Origin: Thermoanaerobaculia bacterium
Lineage (GTDB): Bacteria; Acidobacteriota; Thermoanaerobaculia; Gp7-AA8
Assembly: GCA_017883205.1 (NCBI GenBank)
Contig: JADGNZ010000020.1
Location: 43,309 to 107,308, forward strand
Reading direction: 5' to 3'
DNA length: 64,000 nt
How positions within the stretch are numbered: position 1 is the stretch's first letter; each line of letters starts with the position of its first letter. Made by a program: the position numbers and the translations under genes. Of the stretch, positions 26,284 through 34,995 are shown one piece after another. The notes below the pieces were generated by a model that worked only from the letters and a program-made list of their open reading frames with translations, had not been told where the DNA came from and ran no database searches.

Positions 26284-26328
26284 CTAGATATGATGATGAT
26301 GATGCTGCTGGACGAAGTTGGTGCTCAT
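26284..26328 (-). CDS. hisL: Histidine operon leader peptide
   Basis: This minus-strand 14-codon ORF reads MSTNFVQQHHHHHI then TAG. Five consecutive His codons (all CAT) just before the stop are the classic regulatory device of his attenuation: ribosomes stall here when charged histidyl-tRNA is scarce. It lies between a strong sigma70-like promoter and a terminator in front of hisZ. The predicted transcription start is only about four or five bases before the ATG and no ribosome binding site is present, so translation would be almost leaderless. It is too short for ordinary gene finding. Confidence 0.9.
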   Translation of the reverse strand: MSTNFVQQHHHHHI

Positions 26329-26338
26329 CGGGTTGGCG

Positions 26339-26367
26339 AGTGTAGAGACGGGATCGATCGCTGTCAA
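26339..26367 (-). promoter_or_regulatory. Sigma70-type promoter of the his operon
   Basis: On the minus strand, TTGACA (26367-26362) and TACACT (26344-26339) are separated by exactly 17 bases. Transcription would start near 26332, just before the leader peptide. This is the best promoter match I see in the window. Confidence 0.85.
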
Positions 26368-26395
26368 ATTCCTTGGCGGCGATAGCGTTCGAGAG

Positions 26396-26581
26396 CTATA
26401 TCTTAGTGTTCCGTTCTCGGTCGTCTGTGGGCGGCATGGTCTTCAGTGCCGTACTTGGGTACCCGTCGTAGTAGATGTCAGCCTCGTACCGTTGCTGCCA
26501 TTCCGGCCAACTCTCCACAGTCTGCTTTGCGTCTTCCAGAACGCTCCAAAAATCTACGGACTTCGAAGCTTCGTCTGCCAT
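26396..26581 (-). CDS. Small hypothetical protein downstream of the deaminase
   Basis: This is a 61-residue acidic protein (MADEASKSVDFWSVLEDAKQTVESWPEWQQRYEADIYYDG and onward) with no recognised domain. AAGGA five bases before ATG supports the start. It follows the anti-phage deaminase gene by 36 bases on the same strand and may belong to that transcript, then ends before the his promoter. A role with the deaminase is only suggested by position. Confidence 0.6.
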   Translation of the reverse strand: MADEASKSVDFWSVLEDAKQTVESWPEWQQRYEADIYYDGYPSTALKTMPPTDDRERNTKI

Positions 26582-26617
26582 ACGAGTCCTTTCTGAGAGG
26601 CTGTGCAGTACCGATTA

Positions 26618-28205
26618 TCACTCATCTCCTTCCTGGCCGATGAACTTCTTCAGCTGGTAGAGCGCTTTGGCTTCGAGATCGAGGTAGCTCATCGGAAGCA
26701 TCTCCACTTTTGGTAGCGATGTTTTTGGATCCCAGAGGATTCGCTCACCGGTACTCTTCGTTTTTCGATCTCGTGGGATTCCGGCAGTAGTTGTGATCGA
26801 AAAAAGATCGACGAAACGATGTGGACCGATGCCGAGAAAAGGCTCAAAGCGGACGACGTGCACCGCTCCGCAGTCGCTTGTTCCGCAGTTCGGAAGCGTG
26901 GTGTCGTCGTAGGCCACGATTGCATCACGATGCAATGCAAGCGCCCGGCTCTTTGGGTAAGGCTCGATGTAAACAACTCGCTCGATGCCTGCGGTGATGA
27001 TGAGCCGCGCACACTCGTGACAGGGGAACGTTGTTGTGTAGAGCGTGGCGGCGCGCACGCTCGAGCCGACGCGTGCCGCTGCCAATACTGCCTCCATTTC
27101 GGCGTGCGTTGTTCGGCCAAACTCAAGGAGGTTCATAACGCGAGATTTCCTGAACGCTCTCCGAGCCTCCTCCAGTTCGGGCTTCGATGCCTTAGCAAAC
27201 CATCCGGCGTCGCCGGCGGTGTGAAGGATCTCCGCGATCATCTGGTCAGCGTGCTCGTTGACCGAATCCCTATCAGCTCGAATGTCGCGATGATCGTAGT
27301 GCTCACCGGCTCGATACAACCCTCCGCCACCCTTTGGCACATCGTTCCAGCCGATCCCGAGGACCTCTTGTGTTTGCGAAGTTAGGACAGCTCCGACCTG
27401 CCGGCCGAGCGCGCCTGACGCCAGAGACGCTGCGAATGCCTGATACATCAACTGTTCCTCGGCCGTAGGTGTCTCTCCGAGGTCGCCCAGGATGAGACGG
27501 AGGAAGCGATGAATCTGATCGAATAGAGTCCCTTTGTCGTTGGACATGACGAACAGATCGCACAACTGGAAGACATCTCGTAGCCGTTGGCCGAACTCGT
27601 CCCATTCCTCGTCTTCGTCGCGTTTTGCCAGCGCTTCCGCTTCTACGCGGTCATTCTCGAAGTGCGGTGAGGCTGACGTTTCAGAATGCGATTCAGCGAT
27701 CAGCTTGGCCAACTCCTCCACTCGTGTCGGCCGGTTCACGTTGACGCCGATGAGAAAAGAAGCCTGGTCCGTAGACGCGGCGGAGAAGATTGACCTCTTC
27801 CGGCCGTTTTAGGGATCGCAAGATGTACGCGCGTCGGGCCGGCTTACCACCCGCGCGCTTCCGTCGCCCCCGAACCTCGGCGATCGCAGCGGAGGCGAGA
27901 GCGGCCGGATCCGAACAGAGCCGTCGTATGGCGTTACCAGCATCCATGTACGACGCGATCCGTTTTTCCTCCGGCTTCTCTAACAGTTCGATCGCCGTTC
28001 CGTCGCTGAGTGTCAGCGTCCGCTTCCTCGCGATCTTGCTGATCAAACTGCTTACGCTGATTTCCTCGACCTCGATGTACTCACACTTCTTAAGCGCGTC
28101 GGCGAGCGATCGGCTGATCTGTGGGAGATTGGCCCCGACTGGTCCAGCCAATGCGAATACCAGCTCAAGCTCTCGTGCCGCGATGTCTTCTTGAGTGTCC
28201 GTCAT
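26618..28205 (-). pseudogene. Anti-phage deoxycytidylate deaminase (AvcD/DCD type), frameshifted
   Basis: Two overlapping minus-strand frames together encode a protein of about 527 residues. The 5' part (from ATG 28205, GGAGG six bases upstream) has ELVFALAGPVGANLPQI, a P-loop-like nucleotide-kinase start, and runs to RRVYGPGFF. The 3' part continues LIGVNVNRPTRVEELAKLIAESH and has the deaminase zinc motifs THAEMEAV and PCHEC. The frames join if one T is removed from the TTTT run at 27754-27757. Family members deplete dCTP/dCMP during phage infection. The shift may be a true inactivation, a reversible slip at the run, or a sequence error. The N-terminal P-loop lacks the usual Lys. An alternative GTG at 27739 could make the C-terminal half alone. 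Confidence 0.85.
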
Positions 28206-28393
28206 CCTCGACCTCCACTTTCTTCATCAACCCACGGTGGCAGAACCGACCTCCCATTTCCTTCTCTTTTGTATCCCACTCTTTGCGCTGCCGGTGGATG
28301 TAGAGCGCTCCTTCGATCCGTCCTCAATCTACCGACCGCGAGATCGCCTAATCACGCGGCCACGCACGCGCGACCGCATCTACAATGCGCCCC

Positions 28394-29599
28394 ATGACAC
28401 TCGACGAACAACTCGACTTTCTCGGCAAGGGGACGGTCGACTTTATCGAACGCAAAGATCTGAAGACCAAGCTCGGACGCGGGAAACCGCTCACGATCAA
28501 GGTCGGTTTCGATCCGACGGCTCCCGATATTCACCTCGGGCACACGGTCGTGATCCGGAAGATGAAGCACTTCCAGCAGCTCGGGCATCGCGTGATTTTT
28601 CTGATCGGCGATTTCACGGGACTCATCGGCGATCCTACCGGCAAGAAGGCGACGCGGCCCGCGCTCTCGAAAGAGGAAGTTCTCGAGAACGCGGAGACGT
28701 ACAAGCAGCAGGTCTTCAAGATTCTCGATCCGAAGACGACGGAGATCCGCTTCAATTCCGAGTGGCTCGGCGCGCTTGGCGCGGAGGGGATGGTCCGTCT
28801 GGCGGCGAAGTACACGCTGGCGCGCATCCTGGAGCGTGATGACTTCCGCAAGCGATTCGACGCGCATCAGCCGATCGCCATTCACGAACTTCTCTACCCG
28901 CTGGCGCAGGGTTACGACTCGGTCGCGCTCAAGTGCGACGTCGAGATGGGCGGTACCGATCAGCTCTTCAATCTGCTGGTCGGCCGCGACCTGATGCGCG
29001 AGTACGGCCTCGAGCCGCAGGTCGTCATCACGATGCCGCTGCTCGAAGGGCTCGACGGCATCGAGAAGATGTCGAAGTCGCTCGGCAACTACATCGGCAT
29101 CAACGAGGATCCAGGCTCGATCTTCGGGAAGGTGATGTCGATCTCCGACGATCTGATGTGGAAGTACTACACGCTCTGCACCGATTTGACGCCTGCGGCG
29201 ATCGCGGAGAAACGCGCTGCGGTCGAATCTGGCTCGCTGCATCCGATGGAGGCCAAGCGCGAGCTGGCCAAGTCGATCATTCGCGATTTTCACGATGCCG
29301 AAGCCGCCGAAGCCGCCGAAGCGGAGTTCCGAAGAGTGTTCAGCGAGAAACAGGCACCCGCCGACATCGAGGAAAGAACGCTGCCCGCCACGGCCGAGCC
29401 GCAGTTGCTGTCGAAGATCATCGTCCAGGCCGGCCTCTCGGAGTCGAACAAAGACGCGCAGCGTGTAATCGCGCAGGGCGGTGTGCTCGTCGACGATGCC
29501 AAGGTGAGCGACCCGCGCGCGACGCTCGATGCTTCGAGCGGAAAATCGTACGTGCTGAAGGTCGGAAAGCGGCGGTTCGCGAAGATCACGTTCGGGTGA
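28394..29599 (+). CDS. tyrS: Tyrosyl-tRNA synthetase
   Basis: This 401-residue class I synthetase of the TyrRS type 2 group has the HIGH-equivalent HLGH at residues 47-50 and KMSKS near 230 ([12 protein letters not shown]). The Tyr-binding region [30 protein letters not shown] precedes KMSKS, and a C-terminal S4 RNA-binding domain ([21 protein letters not shown]) ends the protein. It charges tRNA-Tyr. The start is ATG 28394; an ATG three codons upstream is possible. No T-box is visible upstream. It diverges from the deaminase gene. Confidence 0.95.
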   Translation: MTLDEQLDFLGKGTVDFIERKDLKTKLGRGKPLTIKVGFDPTAPDIHLGHTVVIRKMKHFQQLGHRVIFLIGDFTGLIGDPTGKKATRPALSKEEVLENAETYKQQVFKILDPKTTEIRFNSEWLGALGAEGMVRLAAKYTLARILERDDFRKRFDAHQPIAIHELLYPLAQGYDSVALKCDVEMGGTDQLFNLLVGRDLMREYGLEPQVVITMPLLEGLDGIEKMSKSLGNYIGINEDPGSIFGKVMSISDDLMWKYYTLCTDLTPAAIAEKRAAVESGSLHPMEAKRELAKSIIRDFHDAEAAEAAEAEFRRVFSEKQAPADIEERTLPATAEPQLLSKIIVQAGLSESNKDAQRVIAQGGVLVDDAKVSDPRATLDASSGKSYVLKVGKRRFAKITFG

Positions 29600-29609
29600 A
29601 GTCTTTTGA

Positions 29610-29664
29610 ACCACAAGACACAGAGAACGCAGAGATTCCTCTGTGACCTCTGTGACTCTGTGGT
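29610..29664. repeat. Inverted repeat, CACAGAG family
   Basis: ACCACAAGACACAGAGAACG and the mirrored CCTCTGTGACTCTGTGGT pair with a few mismatches. It begins about ten bases after the tyrS stop, where it could act as a 3'-end hairpin between two convergent genes. It is related to 12389-12451 and 45147-45211. Confidence 0.82.
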
Positions 29665-29732
29665 GCTTGGTTTTGACAACAAAAGAGGGACGAAGGCGCG
29701 TGCCCTCGTCCCTGACCTCAAAAACCTCTGAA

Positions 29733-30803
29733 TTACCGAAGATTGACCGGGATCGTGATGATCTCCGTCGAGCCATCGGCCGTCACACGAAGCGTGATGG
29801 TTGTGCTCGTGCCGGACAAGGCTGCACTCGGCGTCCAGAGGATGCCGCCGTGCGTGTCGACGAGTTTCAAGTCGCTCGGGGGATTGACCAGCTCGAACGT
29901 CGCGCCGGTCGACGAGATGACGACGACGCGGAAGCCGATGGGCCACGATCCGGTCTGGACGTCGATTGCGCGGTCCAGCACGCCGTCATGATTGGCGTCC
30001 GCGACGTCGATCGCTGCGTTGTTGCCGAATGAGACGCCGGCAAAGTTGATGCGGAGATCGGGACGGACGAGGAGGCCCGGGACGAAGGTCGGATCGCCGG
30101 AGGCGTTGTTGATGGCGCTGCCGTATGCCAGTGCGCGTCCCTGCGTGACCACTGCGTGAACGGTGTCGCTGTCCTGCGGGCTGGAGTTGAGGAAGGTTGT
30201 GATCCCGTCGTTGTATTGGTTCTGGGCGCCGGCCGCATAGATGACCGTCTTCGATGTGGCGACGCTGCCATCGGCGCGCAGAAGGTCCCACTGTACGGTC
30301 GCTGCGGTGACGGCGTAGACGCCGAAGTTGAAGCGGGCATCGGCTTCCGAGGAAGGTGCGCCGAGGACGATGGTGTTGCCGGCAGCGGGCGCGGTTGCCG
30401 CGTCGATGGCGGGAATGTCCTGGCCGAATTCGCCGCCCGAGGTCTTGTTGAATGTGCGCGAGGCGATGGTGAGCTTCTGTGCGAACGCGCTGTCGAACGT
30501 GATCTCGATTGCGCCGGTTGCACTCTCGCGTCCGAAGCGGGTCGCGATGACGTCGGCGATGGCGACGGTGGCGCGCGGCGCGACAACGACGGTCGACGTG
30601 CCTGCCGCGCCGATCGCGTCATGGAACGTGAGCGTTGCGGTGACCGGGCTCGCGCTGGTGTTGTGGAGCGTCAGCTCCGTTTGCCAGTGACTGCCGTTGG
30701 CGCCGGGGCCCGTGCCGGAAGCAGGAACGATCAGTGTGGTGGCGCTGACGGCGAGTGGAAGAAGTGCTGCGATGGTGGTGGTGAGGATGCGTTTGATATT
30801 CAT
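29733..30803 (-). CDS. Secreted beta-rich hypothetical protein
   Basis: This 356-residue protein has a signal peptide (MNIKRILTTTIAALLPLAVSA). The mature part is beta-strand rich, with two similar domains: SHWQTELTLHNTSASPVTATLTFHD early and FNFGVYAVTAATVQWDLLRADGS later. Such signals are common in acidobacterial exported proteins with immunoglobulin-like or bacterial-surface beta-sandwich folds. AAGGAG precedes the ATG. No enzymatic motif is visible. Extracytoplasmic location is inferred. Confidence 0.75.
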   Translation of the reverse strand: MNIKRILTTTIAALLPLAVSATTLIVPASGTGPGANGSHWQTELTLHNTSASPVTATLTFHDAIGAAGTSTVVVAPRATVAIADVIATRFGRESATGAIEITFDSAFAQKLTIASRTFNKTSGGEFGQDIPAIDAATAPAAGNTIVLGAPSSEADARFNFGVYAVTAATVQWDLLRADGSVATSKTVIYAAGAQNQYNDGITTFLNSSPQDSDTVHAVVTQGRALAYGSAINNASGDPTFVPGLLVRPDLRINFAGVSFGNNAAIDVADANHDGVLDRAIDVQTGSWPIGFRVVVISSTGATFELVNPPSDLKLVDTHGGILWTPSAALSGTSTTITLRVTADGSTEIITIPVNLR

Positions 30804-30989
30804 TGGATTCTCCTTCGTAGTTGCGCTCTGGTACGCCGATACGAAAAAGAACGTCTATAAAATTGTGCGATGAAAGCATCAGAATCAGTGCATGTAAAGA
30901 GATACGAAAAACGCACACGCGCAACCGCTCCGTGCGGCTGCAATCGTGTGCGTTGTGCGTGCTTGATACGATTGTTGTACGTAGAACGT

Positions 30990-31147
30990 TGGGAGTCGGG
31001 GGTCGGGGGTCGGAGCGCAGATGCTTTTCGTGCTCGACGCGTTAGGCCGAAGCTTGATGATCAGACTGATACATTCAGATGGATTCGCTCTCCTTCAGTT
31101 CAAAGCCGTTATCTCCGACCCCCGACCCCCGCCGCTCTCCGACCCCC
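30990..31147. repeat. GGGGTCGG inverted repeat upstream of the aminotransferase gene
   Basis: GGGAGTCGGGGGTCGGGGGT (30991-31010) is mirrored by ATCTCCGACCCCCGACCCCC (31111-31130), with a further GACCCC copy to about 31147 and a loop of about 100 bp. A divergent relative lies at 32310-32390. The remaining part of 30804-31172 is AT-richer and shows no gene. Confidence 0.75.
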
Positions 31148-31172
31148 TCACCACCCGATATACTCCGCCGCC

Positions 31173-32297
31173 ATGCCAGTTCCGCTCCTCGATCTGAAGT
31201 TGCAGTACGCCACGATTCGCGATGAAGTGCTCCGCGTTACCAGCGAGGTCTACGACTCGCAGTACTTCATCCTCGGCAAGCGCGTCGATGATTTCGAGCG
31301 CGATTTCGCCGCCTATTGCCACAGCCGCTACGCCGTCGGCGTCTCCTCCGGCACCGACGCGCTGCTCATCGCGCTCATGGTTCTCAGCGTTGGTCCCGGC
31401 GACGAGGTCATCGTCCCTGCCTACTCCTTCTTCGCGACCGCCGGGGTCGTCGACCGGCTCGGCGCGATTCCGGTCTTCGCCGACGTCGCTCTCGACGACT
31501 ACAACATCGACCCGGCGAAGATCGAGGCGCTGATCACGCCGGCGACGAAGGCGATCATGCCGGTGCATCTCTATGGGCAATGTGCGGCGATGGATGAGAT
31601 CAATCGCATCGCAGCGAAGCACAAGCTGCCGGTGATCGAGGATGCCGCGCAGGCTGTCGGCGCCGAGTATGACGGCCGCCGCGCCGGGGTGCTCGGCACG
31701 ATGGCCGCGTTCTCGTTCTTCCCATCCAAGAACCTCGGCGCGTTCGGAGACGCTGGCGCCGTGACCTGCGAAGACGAAGCGACGTACGAGCGGCTCATCG
31801 ACTTCCGCGTCCATGGGATGCGTCCCAAGTATTACCACCGTTACGTCGGCGGGAACTTCCGCATCGACGCGCTGCAGGCGGCGATTCTCCACGTGAAGCT
31901 CGCGCATCTCGATTCGTGGGCGGAAGGGCGGCGGCGCAATGCGGCGGCGTATGCGGAGCTCTTCGCCGATACCGCGCTCGGCGACCGCGTGATTTTGCCG
32001 CGGGAGCTGCCGCGCCGCCGCCACGTCTACAACCAGTACGTGATCCGCTTCACGGATGGCGGCGATACACGTGACCGCGTCATGAGTCATCTCAAAAGTG
32101 TCGCGATCGGCTGCGACATCTACTACCCGCTGACGTTGCCGCAGCAGGAATGCTTCAAAGACAACCTCTCGGCTGGCGGACAGTTCCCGAGCTCCGATCT
32201 CGCGGCGGCGCAGACACTGGCGATTCCCGTTTTCCCGGAGTTGACGAAGGATCAGATGGCGGAGGTGGTGCGGGAGATCGGGAAGGCTCTGAATTGA
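31173..32297 (+). CDS. DegT/DnrJ/EryC1/StrS-family sugar aminotransferase
   Basis: This 374-residue PLP-dependent aminotransferase acts on nucleotide-linked keto-sugars. Family motifs are MPVPLLDLKLQY at the start, GVSSGTDALLIALM, VPAYSFFATAGVV, PVIEDAAQAVGA and the Schiff-base Lys in SFFPSKNLGAFGDAGAV. The closing GNFRIDALQAAIL is also typical. The product is an amino sugar for a surface polysaccharide. ATG 31173 is chosen on family similarity; the frame is open far upstream through a repeat element. It starts a plus-strand cluster with rmlA and an epimerase. Confidence 0.93.
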   Translation: MPVPLLDLKLQYATIRDEVLRVTSEVYDSQYFILGKRVDDFERDFAAYCHSRYAVGVSSGTDALLIALMVLSVGPGDEVIVPAYSFFATAGVVDRLGAIPVFADVALDDYNIDPAKIEALITPATKAIMPVHLYGQCAAMDEINRIAAKHKLPVIEDAAQAVGAEYDGRRAGVLGTMAAFSFFPSKNLGAFGDAGAVTCEDEATYERLIDFRVHGMRPKYYHRYVGGNFRIDALQAAILHVKLAHLDSWAEGRRRNAAAYAELFADTALGDRVILPRELPRRRHVYNQYVIRFTDGGDTRDRVMSHLKSVAIGCDIYYPLTLPQQECFKDNLSAGGQFPSSDLAAAQTLAIPVFPELTKDQMAEVVREIGKALN

Positions 32298-32309
32298 GTT
32301 AGCTCTTGG

Positions 32310-32390
32310 GAGTCGCTTGTCGGGGGTCGGGAGTCGTAGAGAAGAATCGAATCTCCGACACCCGGCCTCCGAAGTGCGACCCCGGGAACA
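32310..32390. repeat. Degenerate GGGGTCGG snap-back repeat
   Basis: GGGAGTCGCTTGTCGGGGGT and a mirrored segment beginning ATCTCCGACACCCGGCCTCC form an imperfect hairpin between the aminotransferase and rhomboid genes. It is a relative of the element at 30990-31147. Confidence 0.6.
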
Positions 32391-32402
32391 TCTTCATAAC
32401 TA

Positions 32403-33122
32403 ATGATCCCTCTCCGCCACACCCTCCCATTGCGCACGACACCGGTCGTGAATCGCGCCCTCGTCATCGCCAACGGACTCGTTTTCCTGACGCAGCTTTT
32501 TCTGGGATCGCGTACGGAAACGCTCATCAACCTCTTCGGATTCGTTCCGGTGCGGTTCCTCCATCCGGCGGCGTACGGCTACTCGATCTTCGAAGTGACG
32601 CTGACGCTGGTGACGTCCCTTTTCCTGCACGGCGGGTTCGTCCACCTGATCGGCAACATGATCTACCTCTGGGTCTTCGGAGGAGCCGTCGAGGATGCGC
32701 TCGGGCACACGCGCTACTTAGCCTTCTTCGTGATTTGCGGCGTAATCGGGAGTCTCACGCACGCGTTGCTGTTTCCGCACTCCAGCGTGCCGTCGATCGG
32801 TGCCTCGGGAAGCATCGCCGGCATCCTCGGCGCGTTTCTCGTGCTTCGTCCCCGCGCTCGCATCGTCACCCTGCTGCCTCTGGTCGTGTATTGGGCGATG
32901 GTCGAGATTCGCGCCGTCGTTTTCCTGCCGATCTGGTTCGCCATGCAGTTCTTCAACGGATTCCTCTCGATTGCCGCGGCGCACCGCACGCAGGAAGTCG
33001 CGGGAATCGCCTGGTGGGCGCACGTCGGCGGATTTCTGTTCGGCGCGCTGGTCGGATTGATCGCGCGGCGGGGGCAGCGGGAACGTGTGACACCATATGC
33101 AGCCGAAGGAGAGGCTTCTTGA
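32403..33122 (+). CDS. Rhomboid-family intramembrane serine protease
   Basis: This is a 239-residue membrane protein of about six helices. The catalytic Ser lies in [15 protein letters not shown] and the His in [15 protein letters not shown]. The GASG and HxxGF pair with the early HxxN region [13 protein letters not shown] define the rhomboid family. The enzyme cleaves transmembrane substrates within the membrane; its target here is unknown. Its stop overlaps the TTG start of rmlA by four bases, so the two are translationally coupled. Confidence 0.92.
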   Translation: MIPLRHTLPLRTTPVVNRALVIANGLVFLTQLFLGSRTETLINLFGFVPVRFLHPAAYGYSIFEVTLTLVTSLFLHGGFVHLIGNMIYLWVFGGAVEDALGHTRYLAFFVICGVIGSLTHALLFPHSSVPSIGASGSIAGILGAFLVLRPRARIVTLLPLVVYWAMVEIRAVVFLPIWFAMQFFNGFLSIAAAHRTQEVAGIAWWAHVGGFLFGALVGLIARRGQRERVTPYAAEGEAS

Positions 33123-34024
33123 AAAAAGGGATCATTCTTGCCGGCGGTTCGGGCACGCGGCTCTATCCGATGACGTCGGCGATGTCGAAGCAGTTGTTGC
33201 CCGTGTACGACAAACCGATGATTTATTACCCGCTGACGACGCTCATGCTCGCCGGCATCACGGACTTTCTGATCATTACGACGCCGGAGGATCAGTCCAG
33301 CTTTCAGAGGCTGCTCGGCTCCGGGTCGCAGTGGGGCGTGCGGCTCGAATATGCCGCGCAGCCGAATCCGGGCGGTTTGGCGCAGGCGTTCTTGATCGGC
33401 CGCGATTTCGTGGCCGGCGAGCCGAGTTGCCTGATCCTCGGCGACAACATCTTCTATGGTCATGGTCTCCCCGACTCACTGCGGCGTGCCGCCGCGAGTG
33501 AGCGCGGTGCGACGGTCTTTGTGTACCGCGTGAACGATCCGGAGCGCTACGGCGTGGCGGAGTTCGACGACCACGGAAAGGCCATCAGCATCGAAGAAAA
33601 GCCTGCGAAGCCGCGCTCCAACTTCGCCGTGACGGGACTCTATTTTTACGACGAGCGCGTCTGCGACTTCGCCGCGAACCTCGCGCCGTCGCCACGCGGC
33701 GAACTGGAGATCACCGATCTGAATCGTGTCTATCTCGAGCTCGGCGAACTGAGCGTGGAGCAATTCGGCCGCGGATTTGCCTGGTTCGACACGGGAACGC
33801 AGGAGTCGCTGCTCCAGGCCGCGAACTTCGTCGAGACGGTCGAGTTGCGCCAGGGGCTGAAGATCGCCTGCCCCGAAGAAGTTGCGTACCACCTCGGCCT
33901 GATCGACGCCCAGCAGCTTCGTCAACTGGCCTCGAAACTGGCCAAGAGCTCGTACGGCCGCTACCTCGTTGGCCTGATCGAGGAGCAGGAGCAGCGCGCC
34001 GCCCGCGCCGCGGCGGCCACATGA
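33119..34024 (+). CDS. rmlA: Glucose-1-phosphate thymidylyltransferase
   Basis: This 301-residue nucleotidyltransferase has [16 protein letters not shown] at residues 4-19, the signature [29 protein letters not shown] and VEEKP-like [22 protein letters not shown]. It makes dTDP-glucose for rhamnose or related deoxysugars; no rmlB, C or D is in the window. The start is TTG 33119, preceded by AAGGAGAG, in a TTGA overlap with the rhomboid stop. It overlaps the epimerase start by four bases. Confidence 0.95.
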   Translation: MKKGIILAGGSGTRLYPMTSAMSKQLLPVYDKPMIYYPLTTLMLAGITDFLIITTPEDQSSFQRLLGSGSQWGVRLEYAAQPNPGGLAQAFLIGRDFVAGEPSCLILGDNIFYGHGLPDSLRRAAASERGATVFVYRVNDPERYGVAEFDDHGKAISIEEKPAKPRSNFAVTGLYFYDERVCDFAANLAPSPRGELEITDLNRVYLELGELSVEQFGRGFAWFDTGTQESLLQAANFVETVELRQGLKIACPEEVAYHLGLIDAQQLRQLASKLAKSSYGRYLVGLIEEQEQRAARAAAAT

Positions 34025-34950
34025 CGAAGCACGTTTTGATCACCGGCGGCGCGGGCTTCATCGGATCGAATCTGGCCGATGCCTACGTCGCTCGCGGATG
34101 GCGCGTCACGATCGTCGACAACCTCTCGACCGGCGACCGGCGGAATCTCAATCCGAATGCGGAGTTTCACGAGATCGACATTCGCGACGCCGCGGCCGGC
34201 GATCTCATTCGGAGGCTGAAGCCCGACGTCATCAGCCACCACGCTGCGCAGATGGACGTGCGCAAGTCAGTGAAGGACCCGGCGGCCGATGCGGACGTCA
34301 ACGTCGTCGGGACGTTGCGTCTGCTCGAAGCCGCCGCGGACGCCGGCGTGAAACGCGTCGTCTTTGCATCGACCGGTGGCGCGATCTACGGCGAGCCGGT
34401 CGAGGTGCCGCAACCGGAGACGCATCCGACGGAGCCTCTCTCGCCCTACGGCTGCGCGAAGCTCGCGATCGAACACTACCTGCACTACTTCCGCGTCGTG
34501 CACGGCTTGTCGTCCGCCGCTCTGCGCTACGCCAATGTCTACGGCCCGCGGCAGAACGCGCATGGAGAGGCAGGCGTCGTCGCCATCTTCGCGAAGCGCA
34601 TGCTCAACGGGCAGACGGTCACGATCAACGGCAGCGGCGAGCAGACGCGCGACTTCATCTACGTCGGCGACGTCGTCGCGGCGAACCTCGCGGCATCCGA
34701 GTCCGATTGGCAGGGGGAGTACAACGTCGGTACCGGGGTCGAGACCTCGATCAATGCGTTGTTCCAGACGCTGGCTTCGATTGCAGGACTCTCCATTCCT
34801 GCCGAATACGCACCCGCGAAAGCAGGGGAGCAGATGCGGAGCGTCCTCGATGGCCGGCGCCTCCGTGCACTGGCGGTGCTGCCGGAACCGGTGAGGCTGC
34901 GCGATGGGTTGAACACGACTTTCGACTGGTTTCGAAAGATCTCGTGGTAG
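34021..34950 (+). CDS. NAD-dependent epimerase (UDP-glucose 4-epimerase-like)
   Basis: This 309-residue extended SDR has the NAD motif [13 protein letters not shown] at residues 9-21. DNLSTG follows, then the catalytic Ser region [12 protein letters not shown], the Tyr-Lys pair [13 protein letters not shown] and [10 protein letters not shown]. The fit is to GalE-like enzymes that epimerise UDP-sugars; exact substrate unknown. It is coupled to rmlA by an ATGA overlap, forming a rhomboid-rmlA-epimerase operon for surface sugar synthesis. Confidence 0.92.
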   Translation: MTKHVLITGGAGFIGSNLADAYVARGWRVTIVDNLSTGDRRNLNPNAEFHEIDIRDAAAGDLIRRLKPDVISHHAAQMDVRKSVKDPAADADVNVVGTLRLLEAAADAGVKRVVFASTGGAIYGEPVEVPQPETHPTEPLSPYGCAKLAIEHYLHYFRVVHGLSSAALRYANVYGPRQNAHGEAGVVAIFAKRMLNGQTVTINGSGEQTRDFIYVGDVVAANLAASESDWQGEYNVGTGVETSINALFQTLASIAGLSIPAEYAPAKAGEQMRSVLDGRRLRALAVLPEPVRLRDGLNTTFDWFRKISW

Positions 34951-34995
34951 ACGGGGGCTGAATACCCAAACGCAGCGGCTGATCGTCCGGAAGGT

